DNA of 64,000 nucleotides from Flavobacteriia bacterium 40-80 (lineage in GTDB: Bacteria; Bacteroidota; Bacteroidia; Flavobacteriales_D; Crocinitomicaceae). Both the position numbers and the translations under genes were made by a program. The stretch covers positions 496,001 to 560,000 of the forward strand of contig MKVF01000018.1 of assembly GCA_001899145.1 (NCBI GenBank), read 5' to 3'. The number at the start of each line of letters is the position of its first letter. The stretch's first letter is position 1. The notes under the pieces are model-generated. The model had not been told where the DNA came from, did not search any database, and saw only the letters and a program-made list of their open reading frames with translations. Positions 37,779-47,285 of the stretch are shown here, in pieces.

Positions 37779-38468
37779 TTAATTAACAATAACAACCGCT
37801 TTATTAGGGCAACGATATCTGTAACGGATCTGGCCTCCTTTTTCAGTTCCTTCCGTAACATTGACAGTTGTTTTACGATCCATCACCAGAGTGGCATTTC
37901 CCAGCGTGAGATTCGCCTTCTGTGAAACTCCCATTACGATATTAGTGCCGCCAAGGTCTGAATTAAAAAAGAGCGCATCTTTTCCCCATGCCGGTGTTCC
38001 GATGTAAATCCCTGCATATTCATTGGCAGAAAGCGCCGGTCCTACCCAGGTAACGGTATTGGCAATACTTTTTCGGATCGTATCTAAATCGGAAGGAAAT
38101 GCGATTGTGGCTCCGGAAGGTACCGTATTTGTGAATACATTTCCGGCAGTATTGGTATAAACAAACGTTCCTGTTGTAAGTTGTCCTGCGTACTCCTTAT
38201 GATGCCCGGTATAAAGGTGATTATAAGGCAGTATATCACCATTGAATTTAACAGATGCACCACTGGAATCAGTGAGCTCGAGAATGGTACCCGTCAATCC
38301 CCCGAACCGGAAACGCGCCACAACATGAGTTTTATCCTCATTAGCATTGTAGAACAATTCATAATCACAATAAATTTTGTTTTGATTAACATCCGAGGAG
38401 TCTTCCTTAGTACAGGCTGATGTCAGGATAGCTAATGCTCCCATCATTAAGTAAAATAGTTTTTTCAT
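37779..38468 (-). CDS. Lipoprotein of unknown function
   Basis: 229 aa from ATG 38468. The 20 codons upstream belong to no signal. Lipobox at ALAILTSAC. The mature region is predicted beta-rich (YELFYNANEDKTHVVARFRFGG, LELTDSSGASVKFNG, GAT IAFPSDLDTI) with an Ig-like feel and ends in a cysteine-containing strand (YRYRCPNKAVVIVN). No family recognised. Stands alone with a 219-base gap to the VWA operon. Confidence 0.72.
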   Translation of the reverse strand: MKKLFYLMMGALAILTSACTKEDSSDVNQNKIYCDYELFYNANEDKTHVVARFRFGGLTGTILELTDSSGASVKFNGDILPYNHLYTGHHKEYAGQLTTGTFVYTNTAGNVFTNTVPSGATIAFPSDLDTIRKSIANTVTWVGPALSANEYAGIYIGTPAWGKDALFFNSDLGGTNIVMGVSQKANLTLGNATLVMDRKTTVNVTEGTEKGGQIRYRYRCPNKAVVIVN

Positions 38469-38687
38469 TTTGTCAGTTTTAATTTGTAACAGGCTCTGAA
38501 AGAAGAGAAATGAGCGCCTGTTTCCCATTTCTTAAATTAGGATAAATATAGAGTCTTTTTTTATTAATTTCTCATTTGGGAATCTATTTTAGATCTCCGT
38601 TAATCAGTGAACTACGATACAAATAAATCAGTAAACCTGTAAAACATTCAAAATTCAGTATTGAAAATTCAATACTAAAATCACAGA

Positions 38688-40760
38688 TCAGTAGCTCCCG
38701 TTATATCTTTTTATAAACCACTCCGTACCGAAAACGGCAATGATCAATAAGATCAGCCACCAGTAGTCGATCAGGTTCTTAACGGTTTGCTCCTGGGATT
38801 CAACCGGCCGGATATCTTCCCGTTTAGAAAGCTCATCCAGCAGCTGTGAATAATCTGACAGCAGATAGAATTTTCCTCCCGTTTGTGTGCTCAATTGATC
38901 GAGAATTTCAAAATTGGAAGTATTGTCCAGCAGCTCAATATCGTTTGATTCAATCACCAGATCCCCTGAAAGCTGGTGGAGCTTTCCTTCTATTTTGGTG
39001 GATGCCGTCCATTTGTAATTGCCAGCGGCCAGCTTTCCTAAGTTCAGCGAATAATAGTTGCCCGAAACAGAGAAATCATACGTCTGCTGTGTACCTTTTT
39101 CGCTGGTAAGCCGGAAATCCACGGTGGTATTAGTGACCAGCTCCATGGAAGCGTTGTACACTTCTGCTTTCACGATAACAGGCTCATTCGCTTTACTTTT
39201 TTTAGGAACGGAAACCCTGAAAGGCGTATTGTTCTTTTTCGTAGTCAGGTATTGAGCGGTTTTCTGGAAAATCTCATCAAATGCCTCCGTGTTTTCTGCC
39301 GAGCGGTAATTTGCCAGCTTCCATCTCCAGATTCCTTCTCCCTGGAGAATACCGATTTTTACATCATTTACAGAATGGAAGAACAGCTGAGCATCTTCTT
39401 TCTGTACATCTCCGACGCCTTGGTAAAACAAAACCTTTGCGTTCGGGCTGAGCTTCATCCTTCCGAAAACGGACCGCAATGGCGGGAAAAAACGAAACTG
39501 GCGTTTGGTTTCTGCCGAAAGCTCAAACAAATCGAAATTTTTGTTGAAGACCGGAACATTTTCGTCCATCTGATTGAAAGCGGTATATTCCATTCCAAGA
39601 TAGGAAGCTCCCTTTCTAAAGTTGGATTGCGCGCCTAATATGGCAAAAACGGGACATTTCTGATCGACGATCTGACGGAGGAGCTCTGCCTGGTTCCCGC
39701 TTAGCGGATCGTGGAAAACAATCAGGTCAAATTTGGAAGCGTTTTTATCCCAGTCGCTGACAAGCTTCACTTCCACTAAGTTGTTTTTTTCTTTTTCCAG
39801 AACACTTTTTATGGCTGAAATATCCGGATGAGGTGCATTTGCCAGCAAAAGAACCTTGCGGACATCATCGATCACTTCAATATAAAATCCCTGCTTATTA
39901 TTTTTAGTTGTGTATTCGCCTGCTGCCTCGTCCGCGATGACCTGGTAGTATTGAACGCCTTTATTTTTAGCTTCCGTTTCGAAATTTACCTTATAAAAAG
40001 AAGTTCCGGGATGAATGCTGATCGTTTTTGAATCAATTGTTTTTCCCTGGTGGACCAACCGGACATTCAAGGCCCTGTTTCCGGTTTTTTTGGCTTCGAT
40101 CAAAGCTTCTACCGGAAAAAAGTTGTTCAGGAATACAAAATCATTGGATTGTACATTCCTGACAATAATATCACGTTTTGTAATGGTATCTCCGACAGCC
40201 AGAGAAAATACCGGAACATGCGTTAAGTTTCCCGTTGCATAAAGCGGATGGTCGCCTTCATTGTAATTCCCGTCAGAGATCAGTGTTACAGCACCGATAT
40301 TATTCCCGTAAAATTGCTCTGCCAGGCTGGTGAAAGGAGCAGAAAGATTGGTTTTATCCTCTGTAAAAGAAAGAGCATCCAAGGGGCTCAGATTTGCACC
40401 TATTTTGTAGTTTTTAATAGTATAATCAGATCCGAATTTCTCTCTGACAGCAGAAAGATAACCGGAAATATGCTTTTTGAAGCTGCTGCTGTCAGCATAA
40501 TTGCTCATCGACACGGAATTATCAATGAGATTGATTAAAACAGGCTTTTCAGTTCTGGTTTTAGTCGTTTGCATAAAAATACCGAGAAACAGTATTCCTA
40601 TAAGAATTAAGCCGAACGCCCGGAGAGAAAGCAGGATCCGCCGAAGCTTTTTTGAATAATTTTTTCCTTCTTTTCCGCTGTACAGAAAATAAGCTGCCGC
40701 AAAAGCGATACCGCTTAAAAGCAGTATGTAAAAAGGGGATATTTCACTGATCAGTTTCAT
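38688..40760 (-). CDS. VWA-like membrane protein (Bat-type, DUF-rich)
   Basis: 690 aa. Two N-terminal helices (FYILLLSGIAFAAAYFLY and ILLSLRAFGLILIGILFLGIFM) and one C-terminal helix (LIDYWWLILLIIAVFGTEWFI) frame a periplasmic body. After the second helix comes a von Willebrand A-like start with a MIDAS-type VLINLIDNSVSMSNYADS and later VTLISDGNYNEGDHP. Middle domains resemble the glutamine-amidotransferase-like and Ig-like parts of large Bacteroidota VWA proteins. It likely assembles protein complexes at the cell envelope. Last of a four-gene unit starting at recQ. One base after the 156-aa gene. Confidence 0.82.
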   Translation of the reverse strand: MKLISEISPFYILLLSGIAFAAAYFLYSGKEGKNYSKKLRRILLSLRAFGLILIGILFLGIFMQTTKTRTEKPVLINLIDNSVSMSNYADSSSFKKHISGYLSAVREKFGSDYTIKNYKIGANLSPLDALSFTEDKTNLSAPFTSLAEQFYGNNIGAVTLISDGNYNEGDHPLYATGNLTHVPVFSLAVGDTITKRDIIVRNVQSNDFVFLNNFFPVEALIEAKKTGNRALNVRLVHQGKTIDSKTISIHPGTSFYKVNFETEAKNKGVQYYQVIADEAAGEYTTKNNKQGFYIEVIDDVRKVLLLANAPHPDISAIKSVLEKEKNNLVEVKLVSDWDKNASKFDLIVFHDPLSGNQAELLRQIVDQKCPVFAILGAQSNFRKGASYLGMEYTAFNQMDENVPVFNKNFDLFELSAETKRQFRFFPPLRSVFGRMKLSPNAKVLFYQGVGDVQKEDAQLFFHSVNDVKIGILQGEGIWRWKLANYRSAENTEAFDEIFQKTAQYLTTKKNNTPFRVSVPKKSKANEPVIVKAEVYNASMELVTNTTVDFRLTSEKGTQQTYDFSVSGNYYSLNLGKLAAGNYKWTASTKIEGKLHQLSGDLVIESNDIELLDNTSNFEILDQLSTQTGGKFYLLSDYSQLLDELSKREDIRPVESQEQTVKNLIDYWWLILLIIAVFGTEWFIKRYNGSY

Positions 40761-41231
40761 CTACGAAGCCAATATAGTCAATAAATCGTTGTAATCGTTT
40801 TTCAGATCGTCTTCTAATTTGTCATGCGCAGCAATAACGTATTTATAGTTCCGGTCGTATATATTGGTGAGCTTATGGCCGAAGCTTTTTCCCATGATCT
40901 TTTTCCGGAACAATAAAAGGAAAGCGCCTCTCAGTTCAATTTCCACATCTTTTCTCTTCGCATATTTCAGCTGGAGATTCAGGTATTTCTGAATCCGGGT
41001 GAGGCTTTTTTTTGCGATTTTAAAATTGGTGAACGGAAGCGCAGCGAAGAATTCTTCCAGTTTTTGCTTCTGCTCGTTTTGAAAATAAGTGATATCATCG
41101 CTTTCAAACAACAAATGAACCAGGTAACCTTTTATTTCCTTATTGTACTTAGAAATCTTAAGGATCAGTTCCCGAAGCTCTTCGGTGTCCAGTTCTTTAA
41201 GTTCGCGGCGTATTTCTTTGATTCCGGACAT
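40761..41231 (-). CDS. Conserved-looking cytoplasmic protein, unknown
   Basis: 156 aa, all-helical and charged, no signal or membrane segment. The N-terminus (GIKEIRRELKELDTEELRELILKISKYNKEIKGYLVHLLFE) and a middle coiled region suggest a small helical bundle. Its ATG overlaps the stop of the barrel gene by one base and its stop abuts the VWA gene, so it is co-translated within the recQ unit. I do not recognise a characterised family. Confidence 0.72.
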   Translation of the reverse strand: MSGIKEIRRELKELDTEELRELILKISKYNKEIKGYLVHLLFESDDITYFQNEQKQKLEEFFAALPFTNFKIAKKSLTRIQKYLNLQLKYAKRKDVEIELRGAFLLLFRKKIMGKSFGHKLTNIYDRNYKYVIAAHDKLEDDLKNDYNDLLTILAS

Positions 41232-41773
41232 TAAATGCTGAAAATAAAAGCAACGCGGTAAAAAAGAGGAATACGGACGCCTTTTGCTGTTTGCGCAATA
41301 TAAGAAGGCCTTAGCGGCGAGTTGACATTATTAATAATGTCATAGTTGATACCTGCATTGATGCGAAAACGCTCTCCGATCTTCCGGGACAATCCTGCGG
41401 ACAGGATGAGTGCGGGTGCTACGGATTTGGGCTTGGTAGCTCCGACCTTGTAATTGTAAGGAGTGAAGTAGAGCTCGAAATCAGCACCGGCGTATAACCA
41501 CTCGATGAAGCGGTAATGCCCGTAAAGCCCGAATCCGAAAATATTAGAGCTGAATTTCTGTCCGTATAAAGTGCTCCAGTGATTAATATATCTTACCGAA
41601 GGGCCGATTACAAAGTTATCCGCAGCTTCGTATCCGAAACGAGGCGCGACATTAATGCTCCCGCCATTATTGGATGCCCAGAAGTTTAAATCCACACCAA
41701 TTTCTTTGCTTCCTTGCTGTGAGAACATAAAGCCACTGATCAGCAAGCTGAAAATTGCAATGTATTTTTTCAT
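41231..41773 (-). CDS. Small outer-membrane beta-barrel protein (OmpX/OprF-like size)
   Basis: 180 aa. Signal peptide (YIAIFSLLISGFMFSQQ) then eight or so amphipathic strands (NFVIGPSVRYINHW, IFGFGLYGHYRFIEWLYAGADFELYFTPYNY, FRINAGINYDIINNV), ending with aromatic FRVAFIFSI, as needed for Bam insertion. Function unknown. Overlaps the recQ stop by four bases. Confidence 0.75.
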   Translation of the reverse strand: MKKYIAIFSLLISGFMFSQQGSKEIGVDLNFWASNNGGSINVAPRFGYEAADNFVIGPSVRYINHWSTLYGQKFSSNIFGFGLYGHYRFIEWLYAGADFELYFTPYNYKVGATKPKSVAPALILSAGLSRKIGERFRINAGINYDIINNVNSPLRPSYIAQTAKGVRIPLFYRVAFIFSI

Positions 41774-43659
41774 TTTTTCCGTTTTAATAAATTATTTTCC
41801 TCAATAAGTATTTCTTCCCGCATTAATTGCTGGATCAGTTGGATGACCTTGTCGCGGTCCTGGATTTCAAAATTAATGTAAATATCCTCAACCGGAACGC
41901 CGTGCTCGCTTAATTTTAAAATTGCCGTGCGGGCGGCGGAGCTGTCAAATGTCTTTTTTGCATGCAGACAGATATCGCATTTTCCACAAGGTTCCACCTT
42001 TTGCCCGAAATAACCGATAAGATATTGTGAACGGCAGATAGCTGTTTCTGTCAGATAGCCTTTCATCTTTTCCCAGCGTTTACGGACAACTTCCTTCCGG
42101 ATACGGTATAAGTGATCCTCGATTCTCAGGTTGTCGTTGGGCAGCCGTTCTTCCGTAAAGAAAACAAGCGGCAGGTCTGTTTTCCAGCTGATATCGATGA
42201 TCCCGTGCTGCTCCAGGAATTTCAGCTGCCGCTCCAGCTCATCTGCTGAAATCCCGAGACGTTTCAGTAAAATTCCCTCCTGGATATCCATGTATTCGTC
42301 AAAAATTCCCGGAAAGCTCCTGGTAAGATAAGTGGTGATTTTTACCATGGTCTCATTCTGAAGCTGGAAACCATATAACGTTGAATTATTGACGATCAGC
42401 TTCACTTTTGTCGGATGATATACACTGTCCGAAAAGGAGAAATAATTATTCAGCTCCAGGAATTTGATGGAATTATAAACATCCAGGTAGTCCAGCTTGT
42501 AAGTATCGACAAACTTTCTGATATCAAAAGGATAGGCTTCTCCTTTTCCGGCACCAATCGCCACTTTCAGAAAATTGCAGATGAGCTGATAGGTTGATTT
42601 TATGGTTTCGACAGGAGGGAACTGCTTACGGATCTGCTCCTCCATTTCTGTAAATTCCGTGTTATTGTAGAATACGAATGTTCTGGAAGGCAGGCCGTCT
42701 CGTCCTGCTCTTCCCGCTTCCTGGAACAGGGCTTCGGGGTTGTTGGGAAATTCATAGTGGGCAACGAACCGTACATCCGGCTTATCGATCCCCATCCCGA
42801 AAGCATTAGTGGCCACCATGATCCGGAATTTATCATTCAGCCATGATTCGAGCATGTGCGAACGGCTCTTGGCATCCATTCCGCCATGGTAAATTCCCAC
42901 ATTGATTCCCAGAGATAAAAAATGCTGTGCGACCTGCTTGACACTTTTGCGCTTCTGGCAGTAAATGATTCCCGTCTGATCGGGAAAATAGCTTAAAATA
43001 CGCTGGATCGCCCTGTATTTGTTCGGAACCTGGTAGACCTCGTAGCTAATGTTTTCCCGGACAAAAGAAGCTTCGAACAGTTCCGGCTGCCGGAGCTGCA
43101 GCTGTTCAATAATGTCCTTTTTTACTTCCGGGGTTGCCGTAGCGGTAACAGCCATCACAGGAACTTCAGGGTGATATTCACGCAGCTTTGAAATCTCTCT
43201 GTACGGCGGGCGGAAATCGTGCCCCCATTCGGAAATGCAATGCGCTTCATCGACCACGATCAGGCCGACTTTCATGAGTTTAAAACGCTCAACGAACAGG
43301 CGGGACTGTAGTCTTTCCGGGGAAACATATAAGAATTCAACTCCGCCGAAACGTACATTATCTAATGTAATATCAATTTCCCGGTAGGACATTGCTCCCG
43401 TCAGCGCTTTTGCGCGTATTCCTCTTTTTTGCAGCTGGAGCACCTGGTCTTCCATCAGCGCGATCAGCGGAGAAATAACGATGCAGACGCCTTCCCTTGC
43501 CAGGCCCGGAACCTGGAAGCAGACCGACTTTCCGCCGCCTGTGGGAAGCAGCGCCAGAACATCTTTTCCGTAGATGGCGGCATCGACAATATCCTCCTGT
43601 AACGGGCGGAATTGGCCGTACTTCCAAAAACGTTGCAATATTTCCCTGCTTTGTTCCAA
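41770..43659 (-). CDS. recQ: RecQ-family ATP-dependent DNA helicase
   Basis: 629 aa from TTG 43659. An in-frame TAG 15 bases further upstream leaves no ATG option, and the sequence begins at once with the RecQ start (ILQRFWKYGQFRPLQEDIVDA). Helicase motifs: LLPTGGGKSVCFQVPG, VVDEAHCISEWGHDFRPPY, AVTATATPEV, ATNAFGMGIDKPDVRFVAH and QEAGRAGRDG. The RecQ zinc site is present (CRSQYLIGYFGQ, EPCGKCDIC). No HRDC domain follows, only a short winged-helix tail. It unwinds DNA 3' to 5' in repair. First of a four-gene overlapping operon with envelope genes. Confidence 0.9.
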   Translation of the reverse strand: MEQSREILQRFWKYGQFRPLQEDIVDAAIYGKDVLALLPTGGGKSVCFQVPGLAREGVCIVISPLIALMEDQVLQLQKRGIRAKALTGAMSYREIDITLDNVRFGGVEFLYVSPERLQSRLFVERFKLMKVGLIVVDEAHCISEWGHDFRPPYREISKLREYHPEVPVMAVTATATPEVKKDIIEQLQLRQPELFEASFVRENISYEVYQVPNKYRAIQRILSYFPDQTGIIYCQKRKSVKQVAQHFLSLGINVGIYHGGMDAKSRSHMLESWLNDKFRIMVATNAFGMGIDKPDVRFVAHYEFPNNPEALFQEAGRAGRDGLPSRTFVFYNNTEFTEMEEQIRKQFPPVETIKSTYQLICNFLKVAIGAGKGEAYPFDIRKFVDTYKLDYLDVYNSIKFLELNNYFSFSDSVYHPTKVKLIVNNSTLYGFQLQNETMVKITTYLTRSFPGIFDEYMDIQEGILLKRLGISADELERQLKFLEQHGIIDISWKTDLPLVFFTEERLPNDNLRIEDHLYRIRKEVVRKRWEKMKGYLTETAICRSQYLIGYFGQKVEPCGKCDICLHAKKTFDSSAARTAILKLSEHGVPVEDIYINFEIQDRDKVIQLIQQLMREEILIEENNLLKRKK

Positions 43660-43677
43660 AATTCGCTGAGTCTATGC

Positions 43678-43685
43678 CAAAATTA
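43678..43685 (-). promoter_or_regulatory. Bacteroidota -7 element (TAATTTTG) for recQ
   Basis: Minus-strand TAATTTTG 18 bases before the TTG start of recQ. Supports initiation at the TTG, since no ATG follows within the conserved N-terminus. Confidence 0.5.
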
Positions 43686-43715
43686 TAAAATTATTAATTG
43701 AATAACCTGCTAAAA

Positions 43716-43747
43716 TTTGACCAGCTCCTTTTAAAAAGTTATATTCG
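43716..43747 (+). promoter_or_regulatory. Promoter of ilvE, TTTG-N20-TATATTCG
   Basis: TTTG (43716-43719) and, after 20 bases, TATATTCG (43740-43747), one mismatch from TAnnTTTG. The ATG is 20 bases downstream. The same TATATTCG variant occurs before 9646 and 24756. Confidence 0.6.
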
Positions 43748-43767
43748 CAATCAAGAAAATCCAGAGT

Positions 43768-44838
43768 ATGTTAGTTTCAAATGATATTAAAATAACCCCA
43801 ACAGAGAAGTCCCGGATTAACGAAATTAATTGGGATACACTTGTTTTCGGAAAAGAATTTACAGATCACATGCTGGTCATGAATTACGCAAACGGAACAT
43901 GGAATGCCCCTGAAATTGTTCCTTTCGGGAACCTGGCTTTACATCCGGCTACATCCGCCTTACATTACGGACAGGCACTTTTTGAAGGATTAAAGGCTTA
44001 CCGCCAGGTCAACGGCGATGTTACTGTTTTTCGTCCCGATATGAACGCGGTACGATTTAAAGAATCCTGTGAACGTATGTGCATGCCGGTTATTGATGAA
44101 GAGCTGTTCATCCAGACGATATTAAAATTTGTTGAAACGGAAAAGAACTGGGTTTCGGACAGAGAAGGCTATGCTTTATACCTGAGACCTTTTATGTTTG
44201 CAACAGATCCGTATGTAGGGATTCGCCCGTCGGAAACATATACCTTTGTAATTTTCGCTTGCCCGGTAGGACAGTATTATTCCGAACCTGTACGGGTAAA
44301 GATCGAAGAGCATTATACGCGTGCAGCCGCCGGAGGAGTAGGAAGAGCAAAAGTTGCCGGAAACTACGGAGCGGCAATGTATCCTGCTAAATTAGGACAG
44401 AACGAAGGATTTCACCAGCTGTTATGGACGGATGGCGTATCTCATGAATATATTGAGGAATCAGGAACGATGAATGTGATGTTTGTTAAAAACGGCACGA
44501 TCATTACGCCGACGGAAGAATCAGATACAATCCTGAGAGGAATTACCAAGCGCAGTGTGATTGAAGTTGCGCAGCACTGGGGATTAAAGGTTGAGGAGCG
44601 GAAAGTAAGCGTCAAAGAAGTGATAGAAGGAATTAAAGACGGTTCGGTTACTGAAATGTTCGGAGCAGGGACGGCAGCGACCATCGCGCCGATCGTTAAG
44701 CTCGGATACAGAGATGAAGTGCTGGAGCTTCCGCCTGTGGAAACAAGAGAATTTTCGAACAAAGTGAGCCAGTATATCACCGATATTAAACTTGGAAAGG
44801 CAGAAGATATCTTCGGCTGGAATTTTAAGGCGAGCTGA
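43768..44838 (+). CDS. ilvE: Branched-chain amino acid aminotransferase
   Basis: 356 aa, class IV PLP aminotransferase. ALHYGQALFEGLKAYR, then RPDMNAVRFKESCERMCMP, the catalytic lysine in GRAKVAGNYGAAM, and TPTEESDTILRGITKRSVIEVA with GAGTAATIAPI (phosphate cup). Interconverts leucine, isoleucine and valine with their oxoacids. Together with leucine dehydrogenase (20112) it gives two routes to branched-chain oxoacids. Own promoter and terminator. Confidence 0.93.
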   Translation: MLVSNDIKITPTEKSRINEINWDTLVFGKEFTDHMLVMNYANGTWNAPEIVPFGNLALHPATSALHYGQALFEGLKAYRQVNGDVTVFRPDMNAVRFKESCERMCMPVIDEELFIQTILKFVETEKNWVSDREGYALYLRPFMFATDPYVGIRPSETYTFVIFACPVGQYYSEPVRVKIEEHYTRAAAGGVGRAKVAGNYGAAMYPAKLGQNEGFHQLLWTDGVSHEYIEESGTMNVMFVKNGTIITPTEESDTILRGITKRSVIEVAQHWGLKVEERKVSVKEVIEGIKDGSVTEMFGAGTAATIAPIVKLGYRDEVLELPPVETREFSNKVSQYITDIKLGKAEDIFGWNFKAS

Positions 44839-44860
44839 TTAAAAAAATTATATTTTTTGG

Positions 44861-44889
44861 AAGACTGCTTTTCGGAGCGGTCTTTTTTA
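44861..44889 (+). terminator. Rho-independent terminator after ilvE
   Basis: Stem AAGACTGCT (44861-44869) and AGCGGTCTT (44876-44884) with one T-G pair, followed by a T-run. Confidence 0.85.
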
Positions 44890-45253
44890 TTTTGCAGAAT
44901 GGTAAAAAAGGACTATCTGTAAAAAGAAAGAAGCGCATTTTTTTAAGTGTGAAATTACAGGTGTAATTATGTTTCGTATTTGTGAATTAATGTCATTTTA
45001 ATTTCACTGTTTTGTGTTAGTAATTGTAAATTAAGATACCCTTTACTCAATTTCTGACCCCTGAAATTTAGGCTTTAAATCACTGCCTGTTTTGTAATTT
45101 GAAACTGTATAAATTCATAATAGATTAATTTTTAATTATTTATTTCGTAATATTTAACAATTTTAACAAAAATAAAAAGCAAATAGGGTATAAATACTCT
45201 ATTTTTTTTCGTTCGGGCAGTTTAATTTTGCAGAAACTTTAATTTGCTCACTT
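44890..45253. other. AT-rich gene-free stretch upstream of surface-protein cluster
   Basis: About 360 bases with no ORF of merit. It is strongly AT-rich and contains a -7-like TAATTTTG at 45223-45230 before the ATG at 45254. Nothing else recognisable. Confidence 0.6.
45223..45230 (+). promoter_or_regulatory. Bacteroidota -7 element (TAATTTTG)
   Basis: TAATTTTG 23 bases before ATG 45254, the probable promoter of the surface-protein/glycosidase/barrel cluster. A clear TTTG -33 box is not present. Confidence 0.5.
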
Positions 45254-47281
45254 ATGCGAAATTTTATTTCTCTCTTTGCAAGTGTGATTTTTACACTTTT
45301 ACTGATATCTCCGGATTTATTTTCACAGGCCTCCGTAACCTGGGGCCTGACTTCAAACGGGAACGCATCCGTTTCCGGTAACCTGACAGCAGGAGCTGTT
45401 TCAACAGGTCCCGGCTACCGGTCGGGCGGGATCGGCTCAAAAACCTACAATTCCAATGGAGTAAGCTCCACCAACTGGATCGGTTATTCTTATCTTCAGT
45501 TCGATATCAACAGTTCCTATTACAATAAGGACTATTACCAGTACACCGTTTCACCGGCAGCAGGTAACAATTTTACGATCAACAGCATTTCCTATACGGT
45601 ATCGGCATCCACAGCGCCCGTTTCGTGGTATGCGTACTATTCCCTGGACGGATTTGCCACCTATACGGCACTGGGCGGCCGGAACGCAACCACTCATTCG
45701 GGATTAACGATCAGCGTTCCGGAAGGAAGCACGTTTACACTGCGTATTTACGGAATGGACCTGGTGTCCGCATCAACTGCGTTCCGCAATAAAAATGTGG
45801 TTATTTCGGGAGCTTCCGTTCCGTCCTGTATTCCGCAGACAGCAAATGCAGGAAGTAATTTCTCCATCTGTAAGAACGGGACGACGCCGGTGCTGGGAGG
45901 AACTGTCGGCGGCTCTGCCACTACCGCGATCTGGAGCTCCAATGCCGGTGGAACATTTACGCCAGATGCGGCTGCGCTGAATGCAACCTGGACGCCTCCC
46001 AACGGATTTACGGGAAATGCCCTGCTGACACTTACCACAACGAATGGTTGCGCGACACCTGCGACAGCAGTTAAAACCGTCACCGTCAACAATACCGTGA
46101 CGGTTAATAATCCGCAGGCCATTTGCGCAGGCGGAAGCTATTTCATTAACGGACATACCTATACATCCGCCGGAACTTATACTGACGTGCTGCAGTCACA
46201 AAACGGTTGTGACAGCACTGTTATAACAACACTTACCGTACAGCAGGTGACGCTGAACAATGCGATCAGCAATACCCAGAACGGAACAACGCTGGTTGCG
46301 GCGGAAACCAATGCGCTTTATCAGTGGGTGCGCTGTGATCAGGGGAACGAGCCGGTAAGCGGTGCGACTTCTCAGGCTTTTATTCCCCAGGTAAGCGGCA
46401 GCTATGCGGTGGTGCTGACTTCTCCTTCCTGTCCGGAGGTGACAGCGGTTTCTTCCTGCATTTCGATCAATAAGGACGATGTTGGTATTGCCGGGAATTT
46501 ACAGGTAGCCGGAACAGCGGAATTTGAGCAGCGGGTAACGATGTTTCAGGGACTGAACCTGAAAGCGCTTGATACTACTGCTATTTCCAGGGAAGATTCA
46601 ACGGTCAATGCTTCTTTCCTGCTCCGAACGGGAGTGGATGGCACTGTAACGAGCGTTAATTTTGAAGATATTCTGGGGTTGCTTTACAACGTCAATGTAA
46701 TGAGGTGCCTTCAGCCGCATTATCCTGTCTGGTCGAACAAGCCGGATGTGCTGTTCACGGGACTGAAGCCTTGCGAAGGAAAAGTAGGGATCGGAACGGA
46801 TGCTCCTTATACACGCCTGGATGTGAGAGGAAATGCCCGTTTCACGCACGGAATCGGAATTGGACTGACAACAGAGCCGCAGGCAAGCATCCATATAAAT
46901 AACCCGGATGCTGCGGGACTGGGGAAGAAAAACCTGCTGTTGCTGATAGAAAACACACAGCAAAAATTATTGCAGCTGGATAATAACGGACTGCTCAGGG
47001 CCAGAGAGATCAAAGTGGATCTGAATTCATGGCCGGATTACGTGTTCAAAAAAGAATACCGGTTGATGCCGCTGAAAGAGGTGGAAGCGTTCATCAGCAG
47101 TAACGGGCATTTGCCGAATGTTCCGAAAGCGGAAACAATTGAAGCGGACGGCGTGAATCTCGGAGAGATGAACAAAGTGCTGATGGAGAAAGTTGAAGAG
47201 CTGACACTTTACCTGATTGAGCAGCAGAAGCTGATCGAAGCGCAGCAACAGCGTATTGAAGCACTTGAAAATAAAAAATAA
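45254..47281 (+). CDS. Large surface protein with Ig/PKD-like domains and coiled-coil tail
   Basis: 675 aa. Signal peptide (SVIFTLLLISPDLFSQA), a beta-sandwich with YSLDGF near residue 130, then PKD/Ig-like repeats (FSICKNGTTPVLGGTV, NPQAICAGGSYFINGHTYTSAG, NALYQWVRCDQ). The C-terminal 150 residues are the common Bacteroidota fibre end: GKVGIGTDAPYTRLDVRGNA, then WPDYVFKKEYRLMPLKEVEAFI, HLPNVPKAE, LGEMNKVLMEKVEELTLYLIEQQ and a coiled coil. That end replaces a T9SS domain. Probably a surface fibre or adhesin. Gap to the glycosidase gene is four bases. Confidence 0.75.
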   Translation: MRNFISLFASVIFTLLLISPDLFSQASVTWGLTSNGNASVSGNLTAGAVSTGPGYRSGGIGSKTYNSNGVSSTNWIGYSYLQFDINSSYYNKDYYQYTVSPAAGNNFTINSISYTVSASTAPVSWYAYYSLDGFATYTALGGRNATTHSGLTISVPEGSTFTLRIYGMDLVSASTAFRNKNVVISGASVPSCIPQTANAGSNFSICKNGTTPVLGGTVGGSATTAIWSSNAGGTFTPDAAALNATWTPPNGFTGNALLTLTTTNGCATPATAVKTVTVNNTVTVNNPQAICAGGSYFINGHTYTSAGTYTDVLQSQNGCDSTVITTLTVQQVTLNNAISNTQNGTTLVAAETNALYQWVRCDQGNEPVSGATSQAFIPQVSGSYAVVLTSPSCPEVTAVSSCISINKDDVGIAGNLQVAGTAEFEQRVTMFQGLNLKALDTTAISREDSTVNASFLLRTGVDGTVTSVNFEDILGLLYNVNVMRCLQPHYPVWSNKPDVLFTGLKPCEGKVGIGTDAPYTRLDVRGNARFTHGIGIGLTTEPQASIHINNPDAAGLGKKNLLLLIENTQQKLLQLDNNGLLRAREIKVDLNSWPDYVFKKEYRLMPLKEVEAFISSNGHLPNVPKAETIEADGVNLGEMNKVLMEKVEELTLYLIEQQKLIEAQQQRIEALENKK

Positions 47282-47285
47282 GCTT

